Shown here piece by piece: positions 1 through 11,074 of a stretch of DNA of 64,000 nucleotides. Positions within the stretch are counted from its first letter, which is position 1. The number at the start of each line of letters is the position of its first letter. The notes below the pieces were generated by a model. That model was given only the letters and a program-made list of their open reading frames with translations. It had not been told where the DNA came from and did not search any database. The stretch covers positions 224,378,537-224,442,536 of the forward strand of contig NC_134397.1 in assembly GCF_050003625.1 (NCBI RefSeq), read 5' to 3'. The translations under genes were made by a program, and so were the position numbers. This stretch comes from Haematobia irritans. Taxonomy: Eukaryota; Arthropoda; Insecta; Diptera; Muscidae.

Positions 1-207
1 GAAATATCTTCAATCACAGAAATGATAGTATCAATTAAAAAATCAATTGAAAGTCAATTAAAATATTAACTGATCCAATTAAAAAATTAATTGTTATCGA
101 TTTTTGTTTCAATAAAAAAAAATTGTTGAATCAATAAAATTTTCATTGAATATTTTTAAAAACTTAATTAAGACTTTAAAATTTCGTTAATTTTTTTTTC
201 TGTGTAG
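1..207. repeat. AT-rich MITE-like remnant (CAATTAAAAAATTAATTG type)
   Basis: The stretch is built of CAATTAA/TTAATTG motifs and ends in a poly(T)-CTGTGTAG. The first ~50 bases reappear in reverse orientation near 42600-42645, and weaker relatives lie at 6908-7015 and 10518-10580. This is a dispersed nonautonomous repeat of unknown class. The left edge may lie outside the window. Confidence 0.4.
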
Positions 208-481
208 GTAATGTTTTGTTATTTGTTGGTAAGCGATGGCAACACTATACCACTATCAGCTAAGGATTTAGAAAAGATTTTAATTTGGCGACACGCCGCT
301 AGCCTTAACGTTATTATGTAGGGGTTTTTAGCTTCTCCTAATGTTTGTGTTTGTAAAGAATCTTACAGTGTGTCCAATCGATACGACAATTCATTGATGA
401 CTAAATAATCGATAAATGTGTTATCGATCCCATAAACATGCAGCAGTATCGATTATACCTTCGGACTTATAATGTGGTCAA
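208..481. other. no gene seen
   Basis: Unique-looking AT-rich sequence with two ATCGAT-type palindromes. I see no coding or RNA signal. It abuts the TA target site of mariner A. Confidence 0.4.
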
Positions 482-530
482 TAACAGGTTGGCTGACAAG
501 TCCCCGGTCTAACAAAGAAAAACACATTTT

Positions 531-1865
531 TTATACCCTCCACCATAGGATGGGAGTATATTAACTTTGTCATTCCATTTGTAACACATCGAAATATTGC
601 TCTAAGACCCCATAAAGTATATATATTCTGGGTCGTGGTGAAATTCTCGATCTGAGCATGTCCGTCCGTCCGTCTGTTGAAATCACGCTAACTTCCGAAC
701 GAAACAAGCTATCGACTTGAAACTTGGCACAAGTAGTTGTTATTGATGTAGGTCGGATGGTATTGCAAATGGGCCTTATCGGTCCACTTTTACGTATAGC
801 CCCCATATAAACGGACCAACGGACCGATCCTCTAAGAGAAGCAAATTTCATCCGATCCGGCTGAAATTTTGTACATGGTGTTAGTATATGGTATCTAACA
901 ACCGTGCAAAAATTTGTCCACATCGGTCCAGAATTATATATAGCCCCCATATAAACCGATCCCCAGATTTGGCTTGCGGAGCCTCTATGACAAGCAAATT
1001 TCTTCCGATCCGGTTGAAATTAGGTACATGGTGTCAGCATATGATCTCTAACAACCATTCAAAAATTGGTCCAAATCGGTCCATAATTATATATAGCCCC
1101 TATATAAACCGATCCCCAGATTTGACCTCCGGAGCCTCGTGGAAGAGCAAAATTCAACCGATTCGGTTGAAATTTGGTACGTGGTGTTAATATATGGCCT
1201 CAAACACCCATGCAAAAATTGGTCGAAATCGGTCAATAATTATATATAGCCTCCATATAAACCGATCCCCAGATTTGACCTCCGGAGCCCTTTGGAAGAG
1301 CAAAATTCATCCGATTCGGTTGAAATTTGGTACGTGATGTTAGTATATGATATTTAAAAACCATGCCAAAAGTGGTCCATATCAGTCCATAATCATATAT
1401 AGCCCCCATATAAACCGATCATGAGATTTGGTTTTGGAGCCTCTTGGTGGAGCAAATTTCATCCGAGTCAGTTGAAATTTGGTACATTGTGCTAGTATAT
1501 GGCCGTTAACAACCATGCCTAACTAGGTCCATATCGGTCTATAGTTATATATAGCCCTCAGATAAATCGATCCCCAATCACAAAAAAATTGGTCCATATC
1601 ATAATTGTATATAGCCCCCATAAAAGCGACCCCCATACTTAAATTCTGGCTCTCTACGTACCGTGCAAAAGTCCATATCGATTGGTAATTATTTGTAGAC
1701 TTACCTATACATACCTTTTTTGTCTAATATGTACCACGCATGGACTAACTCACAATTTAGAAAACAGTGTTAACAAGTTTTAAGATACCACAACCTGAGT
1801 AATTCAGTTGTGGTGGAGGGTACATAAGATTCGGCCTGGCCGAACTTACGGCAGTATATACTTGT
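531..1865 (+). mobile_element. HINE-I copy 1 (DINE-1-like), nested in mariner A
   Basis: It begins with the 5' hairpin TATACCCTCCACCATAGGAT, has a GTCCGTCCGTCCGTCTGT core at ~660-677, then several ~152-bp monomers (TATAGCCCCCATATAAACCG). It ends with GGAGGGTACATAAGATTCGG, the palindrome TTCGGCCTGGCCGAA, and ACTTGT. It lies between T-rich flanks. Hairpins, subterminal repeats and lack of terminal inverted repeats fit DINE-1/helentron-derived elements; the class is inferred. Confidence 0.8.
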
Positions 1866-1885
1866 TTTTGTCAAATTCGTTTTTA

Positions 1886-2937
1886 TTATTCAACATAGTT
1901 CCCTTCAAGAGCGATACAACGATTATAACGACCTTCCAATTTTGTGATACCATTTTGGTGGTACTCCTTCGGTTTTGCCTCAAAATAGGTCTCAGTTTCG
2001 GCGATCACCTCTTCATTGCAGCCAAATTTTTTTCCTTGCGAGCATCCTTTTGAGGTCTGAGAACAAGAAAAAGTCGCTGGGGCCAGATCTGGAGAATACG
2101 GTGGGTGGGAAGCAATTCGAAGCTCAATTCATGAATTTTTGCCATCGTTTTCAATGACTTGTGGCACGATGCGTTGTCTTGGTGGAACAACATTTTTTTC
2201 TTCTTCATATGGGGCCGTTTTGCCGCGATTTCGACCTTCAAACGCTCCAATAACGCCATATAATAGTCACTGTTGATAGTTTTTCCCATCTCAAGATAAT
2301 CGACAAAAATTATTCCATGCGCATACCAAAAAACAGAGGCCATTACTTTGCCAGCGGACTTTTGAGTCTTTCCACGCTTCGGAGACGGTTCACCGGTCGC
2401 TGTCCACTCAGCCGACTATCGATTGGACTCAGGAGTGTAGTGCTGGAGCCATGTTTCATCCATTGTCACATATCGACGGAAAAACTCGGGTGTAAATATT
2501 ACGAGTTAACAGCTGCAAACACCGCTCAGAATCATCAACACGTTGTTGTTTTTGGTCAAATGTGAGCTCGCGCGGCACCTATTTTGCACAGAGCTTCCGC
2601 ATATCCAAATATTGATGAATGATATGACCATTACGTTCCTTTGATATCTTTAAGGCCTCTGCTATCTCGATCAACTTCATTTTACGGTCATTCAAAATCA
2701 TTTTGTGGATTTTTTTTGATGTTTTCGTCGGTAACCACCTCTTTCGGGCGTCCACTGCGTTCACCGTCCTCCGTGCTCATTTCACCACGCTTGAATTTTG
2801 CATACCAATCAATTATTGTTGATTTTCCTGGGGCAGAGTCCGGAAACTCATTATCAAGCCAAGTTTTTGCTTCCACTGTATTTTATTATTATTCAGAAAG
2901 CAGTATTTTATCAAAACACGAAATTCCTTTTTTTCCA
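1886..2937 (-). pseudogene. mariner transposase A (Himar1-like), frameshifted
   Basis: This would encode the DD34D transposase that cuts and pastes mariner DNA at TA sites. Reading from the ATG at 2937, the N-terminal helix-turn-helix region, MDETW (first Asp), HQDNASC (second Asp) and SPDLAPSD (third Asp) are all recognisable, but in different frames. Breaks seen: an extra T in the run of eight near 2710, an insertion near 2495, and a lost G near 2110 that shifts the frame just before the third Asp. The stop is TAA at 1886-1888. The element cannot supply its own transposase. Confidence 0.9.
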
Positions 2938-3268
2938 TTTTCACAATTCACAATAACAAAAATTGCTTCACAAAAGACGCTCTATCTCACAAACTAATTG
3001 ACTTACAGACGTCAAATTTTGACACGATTCATTTGAAGGTTGGTACTATATAAAAATAGTATGCATTTAATACTAGCTACGCCATCTATGTGTAAGACCG
3101 GGGACTTATCAGCCAACCTGTTATATGGGACATGTTCGACACGACCACTGTCGTCAAAGATTATATAAGCAAATATTTTAGATTCAGGAAATTAGCTACT
3201 GAGGAGATCGAACCATTTACCAGATTAGTTTAATACTCGAACCAAACGCGTATACGACAAGTATTGAC

Positions 3269-4380
3269 CATTAGCGTAGCTAGACAATTTTCCTAGTGGG
3301 GGCTATAGCCCCCCAGCTAAAAATTAATGGTTATAGGTTCAATTACTGTTTTATTTTATAAAACTAAATAAAAATCAGACTTGATCATAACTAGACAACT
3401 AATTTATAATAAAGAAACTAAAAATAGTTCCACACTTTTTCCCAGCAAAAAAAATTGGGAGTTGTTATAAAGGCATAACTTTAAAAGCACCTCCTCACAA
3501 GGAAGTTCATTATTTTAACCCAATTTTTATAACTCGTTTTTTATATTCTTAATGGGTATTTTTGGTTTCAAATAGGATAAAAAAAGTAGAATTAATAAAA
3601 TGACAAAAATTATTTAAATGATGTCGAAAAAAATCTAATTCCATTTTGGAAAAATTGCGAAGTTTTGAAAATATTTTAGGTCAAACGTTCCCATTTCCCA
3701 TTATTTATTTGGGAAAATATCAATTTGAATTTTTTAATTCACATTCAAAACACTGAATTCGGATCACACCTTAAGAAGTAATGCAAATTCAGTGCAACGG
3801 TTGTTGAAATGGTGGGCATCCGTCCTATGACATGTCCATTTTAAATTCATCGCTTCTGCGCCAATTTTGCATCACTTCCGGACACAAAAAGAACAGGTTC
3901 ATAACTTTTTTGGCGATTCTGTTTTTTTGCACCGTTATTAAGATATTCATTTATAAAAGAATAGTTTTAATATCAATTACAATTTTTGTAATTAAATCGA
4001 CTAAAACTCTGACTAAACAAATTAATAAAGGTGATTTAGTTATTAAACTAAACATAAATTTAGGAACTTAAATCATAAGTTCAACCAAAGTTTTATTTCA
4101 TAAATATCAGACTTCAAACATTCACTTATAATAAATAATTCACTTATATAAAAATAAAGCTATATATTGCCATCGGCAATTGAAATGAAAATTCTTTAGC
4201 GGAACTTTGTGCTAAAGATATGAAATTCTTTATTGGAACTTTGTGCGGTTTTATTTACTTGTTTAATATTATATAAAAGCAATAACAAATCGTAAATAGG
4301 TTTTCAAATTCTGGGGGGGGGGGCTAAAATTTTTCTGGGGGGGTCTAAGCCCCCTCCCCAGAGGCCTTCCTACGCTTATG
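3269..4380. mobile_element. nonautonomous hAT-type element (1,112 bp)
   Basis: It is bounded by a perfect 8-bp target duplication GTATTGAC (3261-3268 and 4381-4388). The imperfect terminal inverted repeats start CATTAGCGTAG and CATAAGCGTAG and run into G/C blocks with GGGGGCTATAGCCCCCC. The 8-bp duplication and CA...TG ends point to the hAT superfamily. The interior is AT-rich with no transposase. Part of the interior (~3720-3830) recurs inverted at ~20810-20960. Confidence 0.8.
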
Positions 4381-4388
4381 GTATTGAC

Positions 4389-4734
4389 ATAGCATTAAAA
4401 TGCAAATAAAAAGAAATTAAGTGCACGAAATAAATTTCCATAAAGGGGAAAATGTATTTTTGTTGTTGTTGTTGCCTAAAATTTAACATTGTTTCATTAA
4501 GAAAATAAAATTTTTCATTAAAAAATAACTAAAAGTTTACAAACATGTATTGAACTAACATGGTAAATGCAACATTTGGTATGACGCAAGCCAATTTCCT
4601 ATCTTCCTCAAGTTTGTAATCTTTGGTCTGGATAAACGTATAGTCTGTAAAGCGCATAATAATGGTTATGTTTACACACTACAGTGGGTAATGGATAGGA
4701 ACGGATATTAGAAAATTAATAAAAACAAGTATAC
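4389..4734. other. no gene seen
   Basis: AT-rich spacer with a TTGTTGTTGTTG stretch. No motif recognised. Confidence 0.35.
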
Positions 4735-4765
4735 ACGGCCGTAAGTTCGGCCAAGCCCAATCTTA

Positions 4766-5394
4766 CACTAAAAAAAAAGTTTATTTGGATCCAAAGATTA
4801 TGACCTTCCTTTAAAGATTTTAATATTGATTCCGAGCCAAAGATGCGGTTTCTTTAAAATAAGGAGATTTTTTTGCAAACTATCTGGCTTTAAATCTAGG
4901 ATCTATAAAATTAAAATTAGGATACAATTCTCATTTATTGAATTTTCATTCCATTTTTCCGGTATATTAATAAAGCTATTCACGTATAAACAAACGGCAG
5001 TTTAAAATCCAAATTATGACGGATATTTCCAAGTAAAAAAATATTTTCTTAATTCCAAAATAACTTTAAACCAAATATGCTAAATCCTCAAAATAAGTCT
5101 TAGCCTATATTTGAAGCGTTTTTAACTTAAATCTAAAGATTCAATATTTCAGCTAATTTAAGGACGATTTCTTTAAATCAAAAAATGTGTTTCTTTACTT
5201 TTACGAAAATTTGTCTTACTTTAAAGTCATGCAACTTTAACGAAGGGACGCAAATTTTCAAAATGTGTGTCCTAAATTTAATCAAAAAAAATTTTGAAGC
5301 AAAGATTATAAACTTTCTTTTAATTAAAATTTCATTATTTTAAAGAAATTTGTCCTTAATTGTGTGTAAATTGCGCATCCTAAAATTGAGGTTG
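4766..5394. mobile_element. TA-flanked MITE fragment (CACTRAAAAAAAA end)
   Basis: It begins right after TA at 4764-4765 with CACTAAAAAAAAAG and is related to the better copy at 14533-15185 (shared ATTGATTCCGAGCCAAAGA). The right terminus is missing, and host HINE sequence resumes near CCATGGCTTG. It is noncoding. Confidence 0.55.
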
Positions 5395-5760
5395 CGTACC
5401 ATGGCTTGTGTAGAAACTTCTACTAAAGACTGTCATCCACAATCGAATTACTTGGGTTACGGTAACACTTGCCGATGGCAAAGTATCTTAAAACTTCTTA
5501 ACACCGTCTTCTAAATTGTATGTTAGTCCATACCGGGTATATATATGAAACAAAAAAGCCGATTAAATAACGTATATAATAATCAGTTTGACAAAATTTT
5601 CTATAGAAATAAAATTTTGACAAAATTTTCTAAAGAAATAAAATTTTGGTAGATTATTTTTGGGGATCGGCTATATATGAACTATAGACCGATATGGACC
5701 AATTTTAACATGGTTGTTAGCGGCCATATACTAGCGTAATGTACCAAATTTCACCACATA

Positions 5761-5910
5761 CACCAAAAAGTTTTTCAGCGATGGATTATCCCACCTCAGT
5801 AATGCTGGTGACATTTCTGAGGGTTTCAAAGCTTCTCTAAGTGGTTTCACTGCAATGTGGAACGCCGTTCGGACTCGACTATAAAAAGGAGGTCCCTTGT
5901 CATTGAGCTC
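5761..5910 (+). repeat. internal fragment of the tRNA-headed SINE
   Basis: The sequence runs from CACCAAAAAGTTTTTCAGCG to CCCTTGTCATTGAGCTC and matches the body of the full SINE at 29567-29912. The tRNA-like head and the tail are both missing. It replaces part of a HINE-I monomer, so it may have arrived by template switching or survived a deletion. Confidence 0.8.
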
Positions 5911-6230
5911 GGATGAATTTTGCTCCTCCAAGAGGCTCCGCAAGCCAAATCTGAGCATCGGATTATATAGGGGCTATACGTAAAAGTGGTCCGATATGGC
6001 CCATTTGCAATAACATCCGACCTACATCAATAACAACTACTTGTTCCAAGTTTCAAGTCGATATAGCTTGTTTCGTTCGGAAGTTAGCGTGATTTCAACA
6101 GACGGACGGACGGACATGCTTAGATCGACACAGAATTTCACCACGACCCAAAATATATATGCTTTATTTCGATGTGTTACAAATGGAATGACAAAGTTAA
6201 TATACCCCCCATCCTATGGTGTATGGTATA

Positions 6231-7115
6231 AAAACCATATTTTCTTTATGTTGTGAACAATAATTGCCAGTCCATAAAAAAAACAGTCACTCGATTTCGA
6301 AGCAATTTGGTTTTCTGTATTTTTGAAAATTCGTTTGTATGAGAGCACATTTATTCTATCTAAAATGAGTATTTTCAAATTTTTCCCAAATGTTAACAAT
6401 GTTTTTACTTTCTTTCTTCACACCTATCTTACCACCAGAAAAAAGACAACGGAATTTTTTTATAGCCGATTTAACTTTATGTTTGCTTAATTTTGCCAAA
6501 TGTGAGAAATTTTTTCTTATTTTAATAATTTTTTGTTTACTTTAATGGCGTGAACTAAAAATAAGAAAAAAAAAAGTTTTAAAGTTATATTTAATGTAAG
6601 CAATTTTTTCTTAAATTGTGTCTGTGTTGGACTTCATATAGGGCTAAAGACATTTTAACAATTAAAAAAAAAAAAAAACTTTTTTATTTTAACTACTGAG
6701 TCATCTTTTCTGTGTAAATCTATTCATTTTTTAGAAAAAAAAATAACGACTATGGTTGTAAAATAAAAATAGTTTTACATATAAAGGATTTATTATAAAT
6801 AACTAGATACATTTTTCTTTGTAAGTTTTAAATATAATACCATAAAAATTTACTTATATATTTTTTTGTAATTTATATACAAAAAATCCACTGATAATGT
6901 CGTCACACATCGATTAATTGATTTTTAAATTTCAATTAAAAAATGTGGGAACCAATTAAATTTTACATTTAATTGTTTTTTTTTTTTTTTTTTTAATTAA
7001 TTTAATGTTGGTGATATTTGTTATGTGTAGCTAAAGGAATATCATCCAAAAAAGTAACTAACATATGGTTGTAGTGTAAAATGTCTCTATATATACAAAG
7101 AGAACTTGCTATGGT
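6231..7115. other. no gene seen; AT-rich, downstream of the lipase gene
   Basis: It contains long T and A runs and a CAATTAAAAAAT-type repeat remnant (6908-7015). Around 6601 lies GTGTCTGTGTTGGACTTCAT, a paralogous empty site for the SINE at 10735. No coding signal. Confidence 0.4.
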
Positions 7116-7121
7116 TTTATT
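7116..7121 (-). other. poly(A) signal AATAAA of the lipase gene
   Basis: On the minus strand the final A of the TGA stop codon starts AATAAA, so stop and polyadenylation signal overlap by one base. This predicts an extremely short 3' UTR unless a further signal downstream is used. Confidence 0.55.
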
Positions 7122-8191
7122 CATCTTGGGTCGATGCCGTAAGGTGGTTCATTTGTTACAGGTACCAAAAATACACCAGCAACCCTACTTGAAGGTTCAT
7201 GAGCTCCCATAATCACATTACTGAATGTTGAACCACAATCTTTATTCACAGCCTCTGTATACTTTGAGCATTCGTAACAGCCGAAACGGTTAGAAAATGA
7301 CTCCGCATAGTATATGACAGATGCCATATGTGAACAAGCCACCTCAAGACTTCCACTACATCTAGGTTGATGTTCACCACCGTTCGGATAGAAAGACCCC
7401 TTACCAATGGGTTTCAAGAAGCCTAAGTTGCCACCATTAGTTTGAATGCTCGCAACGTAGGCAGCATCGTTTTCACTTAGACGCTCTTCTGGTCTATCAT
7501 AACTGAAGAGTGGCAGTGCTGCGTCCAATCCCACGATAACATTTATTTGACCGTTTTTGACACCTTTCCCAGCAAATCCTGCCACATGGGCACCCAAGCT
7601 GTGACCGACTACAGTGAGATTGTCAAAACAAATATCTAGGGAATCAATAAATTCTGCAACTTTTGCGCCTACCCCACGAACTGCATATACAGAGGTGAAA
7701 TAATCCAATGACTTGGCTCGATCCCAATTGACAAGGAATACATTGCAATCGGAGGAGTTTAGCGCGGCATCTTTAATGACCTGGCTTGTCCATGCACCAG
7801 CGTCTTGGGTCCAGCCGTGAATAATAAAGTAGATAGGTTTGTTGGCATCAAAATAGGAACAATTAATCGACTCAGCAGTTTCCGTGATTTCCGTTGGTGA
7901 AGTTGGATTAGCTCTGGTATATAGATAGAATTGGACAGGGTTAGTATCAATAATTCTCATTGAGTTAAGATGCATTTCAGTCCATGACTCTTTGTCAATC
8001 CAATTCGTAGACCCATCAACACAAGGCACATACCATCCATTTTCTCCGTGAATCTTACTTTCATTGCCGTTGAAAAGCTTATTAGCCGATACTGAAAATA
8101 TAAAATCAGAATTAGTCCTGAAGTTATCCAATTTGAGATCTTGCTACTAACCGATCAAGAAATAGAAGGCTAACACACACAAGAATTTCAT
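7121..8191 (-). CDS. secreted pancreatic-lipase-family protein (lipase/phospholipase A1-like), two exons
   Basis: A predicted extracellular esterase acting on acylglycerols or phospholipids. Exon 1 is 8152-8191 (ATG at 8191), the intron is 8092-8151 (GT...AG, 60 bp) and exon 2 is 7121-8091, giving 336 residues. The ATG gives MKFLCVLAFYFLIVSA, a clear signal peptide; the exon 2 frame alone has none, which favours this start. The family triad is visible: Ser178 in GHSLGAH, Asp203 in GLDAALPLF, His268 in CSHMAS. HGW at 105-107 is the usual oxyanion-hole region. Only seven residues separate Cys258 and Cys266, where classical lipases have a long lid; a short lid is typical of phospholipase A1-like members. 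The GLDPAG motif is changed to GLDAAL. Asn23, 90, 125 and 171 lie in glycosylation sequons. The substrate is not decided by sequence. Confidence 0.92.
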
Positions 8192-8789
8192 TTTGTAAAA
8201 TGTCTTGGATTATGATTGAATTCATGGGTTTTTATACCCATTTTGGATATTGTCGAGTGGTTGAAAATGAATCGAATTTATGATATCAATTTAAATTGAT
8301 AAAGACTCCAATATTAACCAGAATAAAATTTCTCTGGGAATATAAACGTGTTGTTTCCACAATTTTTTGTATTTTTCCTTATCCTAATAATGGCACAGCA
8401 ATTAATAAAGTGGGATCGATAACCAGAAGATCATTAAAAAATAACACATTAATTTGTGGAAAATAAAATTGGTCTGTTACTTCAATATAATTGAAGTAAA
8501 TAATCAACCATACCGTCTGGAATGAAACATATTTTATGAAGTATCAGAGAAAAATTCGTTTCATGACCTTCCGCATAGAATGGGACATGTTGGGTTATAG
8601 ACACAGGTGCCACCACAGTTGGTAGAATTCTACCAAAAAAGGTAGATTTTTTAATGTTTGGTAGAATTCTTGATGTTTTGGTAGATTTTGCAAAATATTC
8701 CTCTCTAACTTCAATTTTGTATAGAAATTAAATTTTGACAATTTTTTATATTTCAAAAATTTTGGCAAATGGGACTACAACTTTGACCT
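8192..8789. other. upstream region of the lipase gene; no second gene seen
   Basis: AT-rich. At ~8618-8700 a GGTAGAATTCT/TGATGTTTTGGTAGAT repeat occurs that is shared with ~30300-30380, an undefined dispersed repeat. No coding signal. Confidence 0.4.
8229..8236 (-). promoter_or_regulatory. TATA box of the lipase gene
   Basis: TATAAAAA on the minus strand, within GGGTATAAAAACCC, ends ~38 bases upstream of the ATG. Initiation ~25-30 bases downstream would leave a very short 5' UTR, as in many insect secreted-enzyme genes. Confidence 0.7.
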
Positions 8790-9123
8790 ATGTGGTCATA
8801 TGACGGAAAATCGCGACGAAATATATATGTGGGAGCTATATCTAAATCTGAACCGATTTCAATAAAATCTTATCACACTTGACTACACTACTAATTATTC
8901 TCGTTGTGCAAAATTTCAAGCAAATCAGGATAAAACTCTGGCTTCTGGGTCCATATAAGTGCATATCGGGCGAAAGATATATATGGTAGCTATATCTAAA
9001 TCTAAACCGAATTCTTCCAAAATCGAACACAATTTGAAGTCGATTCGACTAAAACTTCAACCTAGACTTTGATCACAAAAATGTGTTCACAGATAGACGG
9101 ACGGTCATGGCTAGATCGACCTA

Positions 9124-10404
9124 AAGGGTGATACGGTCAAAATTTGGTCAATATACTTTACGTATTTCTTTCAATTTTGCATTTAAAAAACCTGAACACC
9201 CCTAATTTTGAAGGTGTGTGTGTGTAGAATGTTGCTCCTATTTTGATTTTGGAATTCAGTCTTCAGTTGTAAAAATGCCGTCCAAGCAAGAAGAGCAGCG
9301 TATCAAAATTTTGCTCGCGCATCGCGAAAATCCGAGCTACTCGCACGCAAAGCTGGCAAAATCGCTAAAAGTTGTCAAATCAACCGTTACAAATGTAATT
9401 AAAGTGTTTGGGGAACGTTTTTCGACAGCCAGGAAGTCTGGATCGGGGGGAAATCGAAAACCGGAAGCCGCTGAGACGACAAAGAGAGTTGCCGGTAGTT
9501 TCAAGCGAAACCCTAACCTCTCTCTCCGAGATGCCGCAAATAAGCTGGGTATATCGTCTACAACCGTGCATCGAGCCAAAAAACGAGCCGGACTATCGAC
9601 TTACAAGAAGGTAGTGACTCAAAATCACGATGATAAACAAAATACGACGACCAAAGCGCGATCCCAGTTTCTGTACACGACGATGCTGACGAAGTTTGAA
9701 CGCGTGGTAATGGACGACGAAACCTACGTCAAAGCCGACTAAAAGTAGCTTGCGGGACAGGAGTTTTATACGGCAAAAAAGGAAGGGGAAAGGTAGCAGA
9801 TATTTTCAAGCACATAAAACTGTCAAAGTTCGCAAAGAAATATCTGGTTTGGCAAGCCATCTGTACCTGTGGCTTGAAAAGCAGCATTTTCATAGCTTCC
9901 GGGACTGTCAATCAAGAAATTTACGTGAAAGAGTGTTTGAATAAACGTCTGCTGCCTTTCCTGAAGAAACACGGTTGTTCCGTACTGTTTTGGCCGGATT
10001 TGGCATCTTGCCATTACGGTAAAAAGGCCATGGAGTGGTACGCCGCCAACAACGTGCAGGTGCTTCCCAACGACAAGAACCCTCCCAACACGCCAGAGCT
10101 CCGCCCAATTGAGAAATACTGGTCTATTGTCAAGCGGAACCTAAAAAAGACGAGCAGCAGTTCAAGGCAAACTGGCTTTCTGCGGCGAAGAAGGTGGACA
10201 AGGTGGCTGTACAAAATCTGATGGCAGGTGTCAAGCGTGAGGTCCGGCAATTCGGATTTGGAAAAGCGAAAGCCTAACTGAATATTTTTCCTGAATTTTA
10301 TACTAATTGAACTTGAAAAAGAAATTTAATTTGATTTTTGAAATAAACGATTTCACCCATTTACACGCGTTTTCCCTTGACCAAATTTTGACCGTATCAC
10401 CCTT
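9124..10404 (+). mobile_element. DD37E Tc1-like transposon copy 1 (1,281 bp)
   Basis: Near-perfect terminal inverted repeats of ~28 bp start AAGGGTGATACGGTCAAAAT and end with the complement CCGTATCACCCTT. TA target duplications flank them at 9122-9123 and 10405-10406. It sits inside HINE-II, so it is the younger insertion. Confidence 0.93.
9275..10277 (+). pseudogene. DD37E Tc1/mariner-superfamily transposase, broken
   Basis: The N-terminus (MPSKQEEQRIKILL...) contains two helix-turn-helix-like parts with a GSGGNRKP linker, as in Tc1-type DNA-binding domains. The first catalytic Asp is in VVMDDETYVKAD. The second is in FWPDLASCHY and the glutamate is in LRPIEKYW, with 37 residues between them, so this is a DD37E member, not DD34E. 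A TAA at 9740 replaces the Tyr codon kept in the copy at 55050-56061. At least one frameshift follows before the WPDLASCHY segment. The stop is TAA at 10275-10277. Confidence 0.88.
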
Positions 10405-10734
10405 TACCCTGAGCATTATTGCCAAAGACACCATGTGCCTATCTCGTCTTCTTCTGGGTGTTGTAGACATATGCACTAACTTATAATACCGTGTTCCACA
10501 GTGTGGCGCTGGGTATAATTAATTGATACTATTAACTCAATTAAGAATTTAATTGAAAACAATTTCGTTAAATTTTTTTCTGAGCAAAAAAAAAAAGGTT
10601 TTATAAACTTAAGTACACAATTTTGCCAAATATGAAAATAGTTAATATTTTGCTAAAATGAGTGAAGTTTGCCTAAATTGAGTTCATAAGTTTCTCTAAC
10701 AAGTATTTTTCTTTTCTTAAATTTTGTCTGTGTT

Positions 10735-11074
10735 AGGTTATGTTAGGTTATGTGGCAGCCCGATGTATCAGGCTCACTTAGACTATTCAGTCCATTGTGA
10801 TACCACATTGGTGAACTTCTCTCATATCACTGAGTGCTGCCCGATTCCATGTTAAGTTCAATGACAAGGGACGTCCTGTTTATAGCCGAGTCCGAACGGC
10901 GTTCCACATTGCAGTGAAACCACTTAGAGAAGCTTTGAAACCCTCAGAAATGTCACCAGCATTACTGAGGTGGGATAATCCACCGCTGAAAAACTTTTTG
11001 GTGTTCGGTCGAAGCAGGAATCGAACCCACGACCTTGTGTATGCAAGGCGGACATGCTAACCATTGCACCACGG
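10735..11074 (-). repeat. tRNA-headed SINE, complete copy 1
   Basis: Read on the minus strand it has a Pol III box A-like TGGTGCAATGGTTAGCATG, a box B-like GGTCGTGGGTTCGATTCC, a ~250-bp body, and a tail of CATAACCTAACATAACCT. A 10-bp target duplication TGTCTGTGTT (10725-10734, 11075-11084) flanks it. A related empty site lies near 6601. It is non-coding and would need LINE machinery to move. Confidence 0.88.

Larger units (their letters stand above)
484..3121 (-). mobile_element. mariner A, Himar1-like, full length but interrupted
   Basis: Both ends carry the irritans-type terminal inverted repeat (ACAGGTTGGCTGA at 484, TCAGCCAACCTGT ending 3121), flanked by TA at 482-483 and 3122-3123. The transposase lies on the minus strand. 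A HINE-I element (531-1865) sits between the 3' terminal repeat and the 3' end of the transposase, so mariner A inserted first. Removing the HINE leaves ~1.3 kb, the usual mariner size. Confidence 0.93.
4735..6230 (-). mobile_element. HINE-I copy 2, minus orientation, with two inserts
   Basis: It starts ACAAGTATACACGGCCGTAA plus the palindrome TTCGGCCAAGCCCAA, now decayed. It ends with CAGACGGACGGACGGAC (~6098) and the GGGTATA-type 5' hairpin at ~6200-6230. Two copies of the 29-bp CTATAGAAATAAAATTTTGA repeat lie at ~5590-5655. It is interrupted by a TA-flanked MITE (4766 to ~5394) and by an internal SINE piece (5761-5910). Confidence 0.75.
8790..10517 (-). mobile_element. HINE-II copy, minus orientation, 3'-truncated, holding a Tc1-like element
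   Basis: Monomers with ATATATGTGGGAGCTATATC lead to an ACGGACGGTC core (~9100). After the Tc1-like insertion the sequence resumes with GAGCATTATTGCCAAAGACA and ends in the 5' hairpin ...GTTCCACAGTGTGGCGCTGGGTATA at ~10517. The terminal ACAAGTAAGG end is missing. Confidence 0.7.

Noticed and set aside
888..1190. Open frames encoding repeated NNHAKIGPHRSIIIYSPHIN-type peptides across many loci
   Set aside because: They are by-products of the ~152-bp HINE-I monomers on either strand; the period is not a multiple of three, start positions vary, and no domain is present.
10735..10760. Interstitial telomere (TTAGG)n
   Set aside because: Only two or three imperfect units, always at the SINE tail, so it belongs to the SINE.
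10735..11074. tRNA gene on the minus strand
   Set aside because: Box A and box B are present but no acceptor stem pairing was found and the unit continues into a 250-bp body with a tail and target duplications, so it is a SINE.
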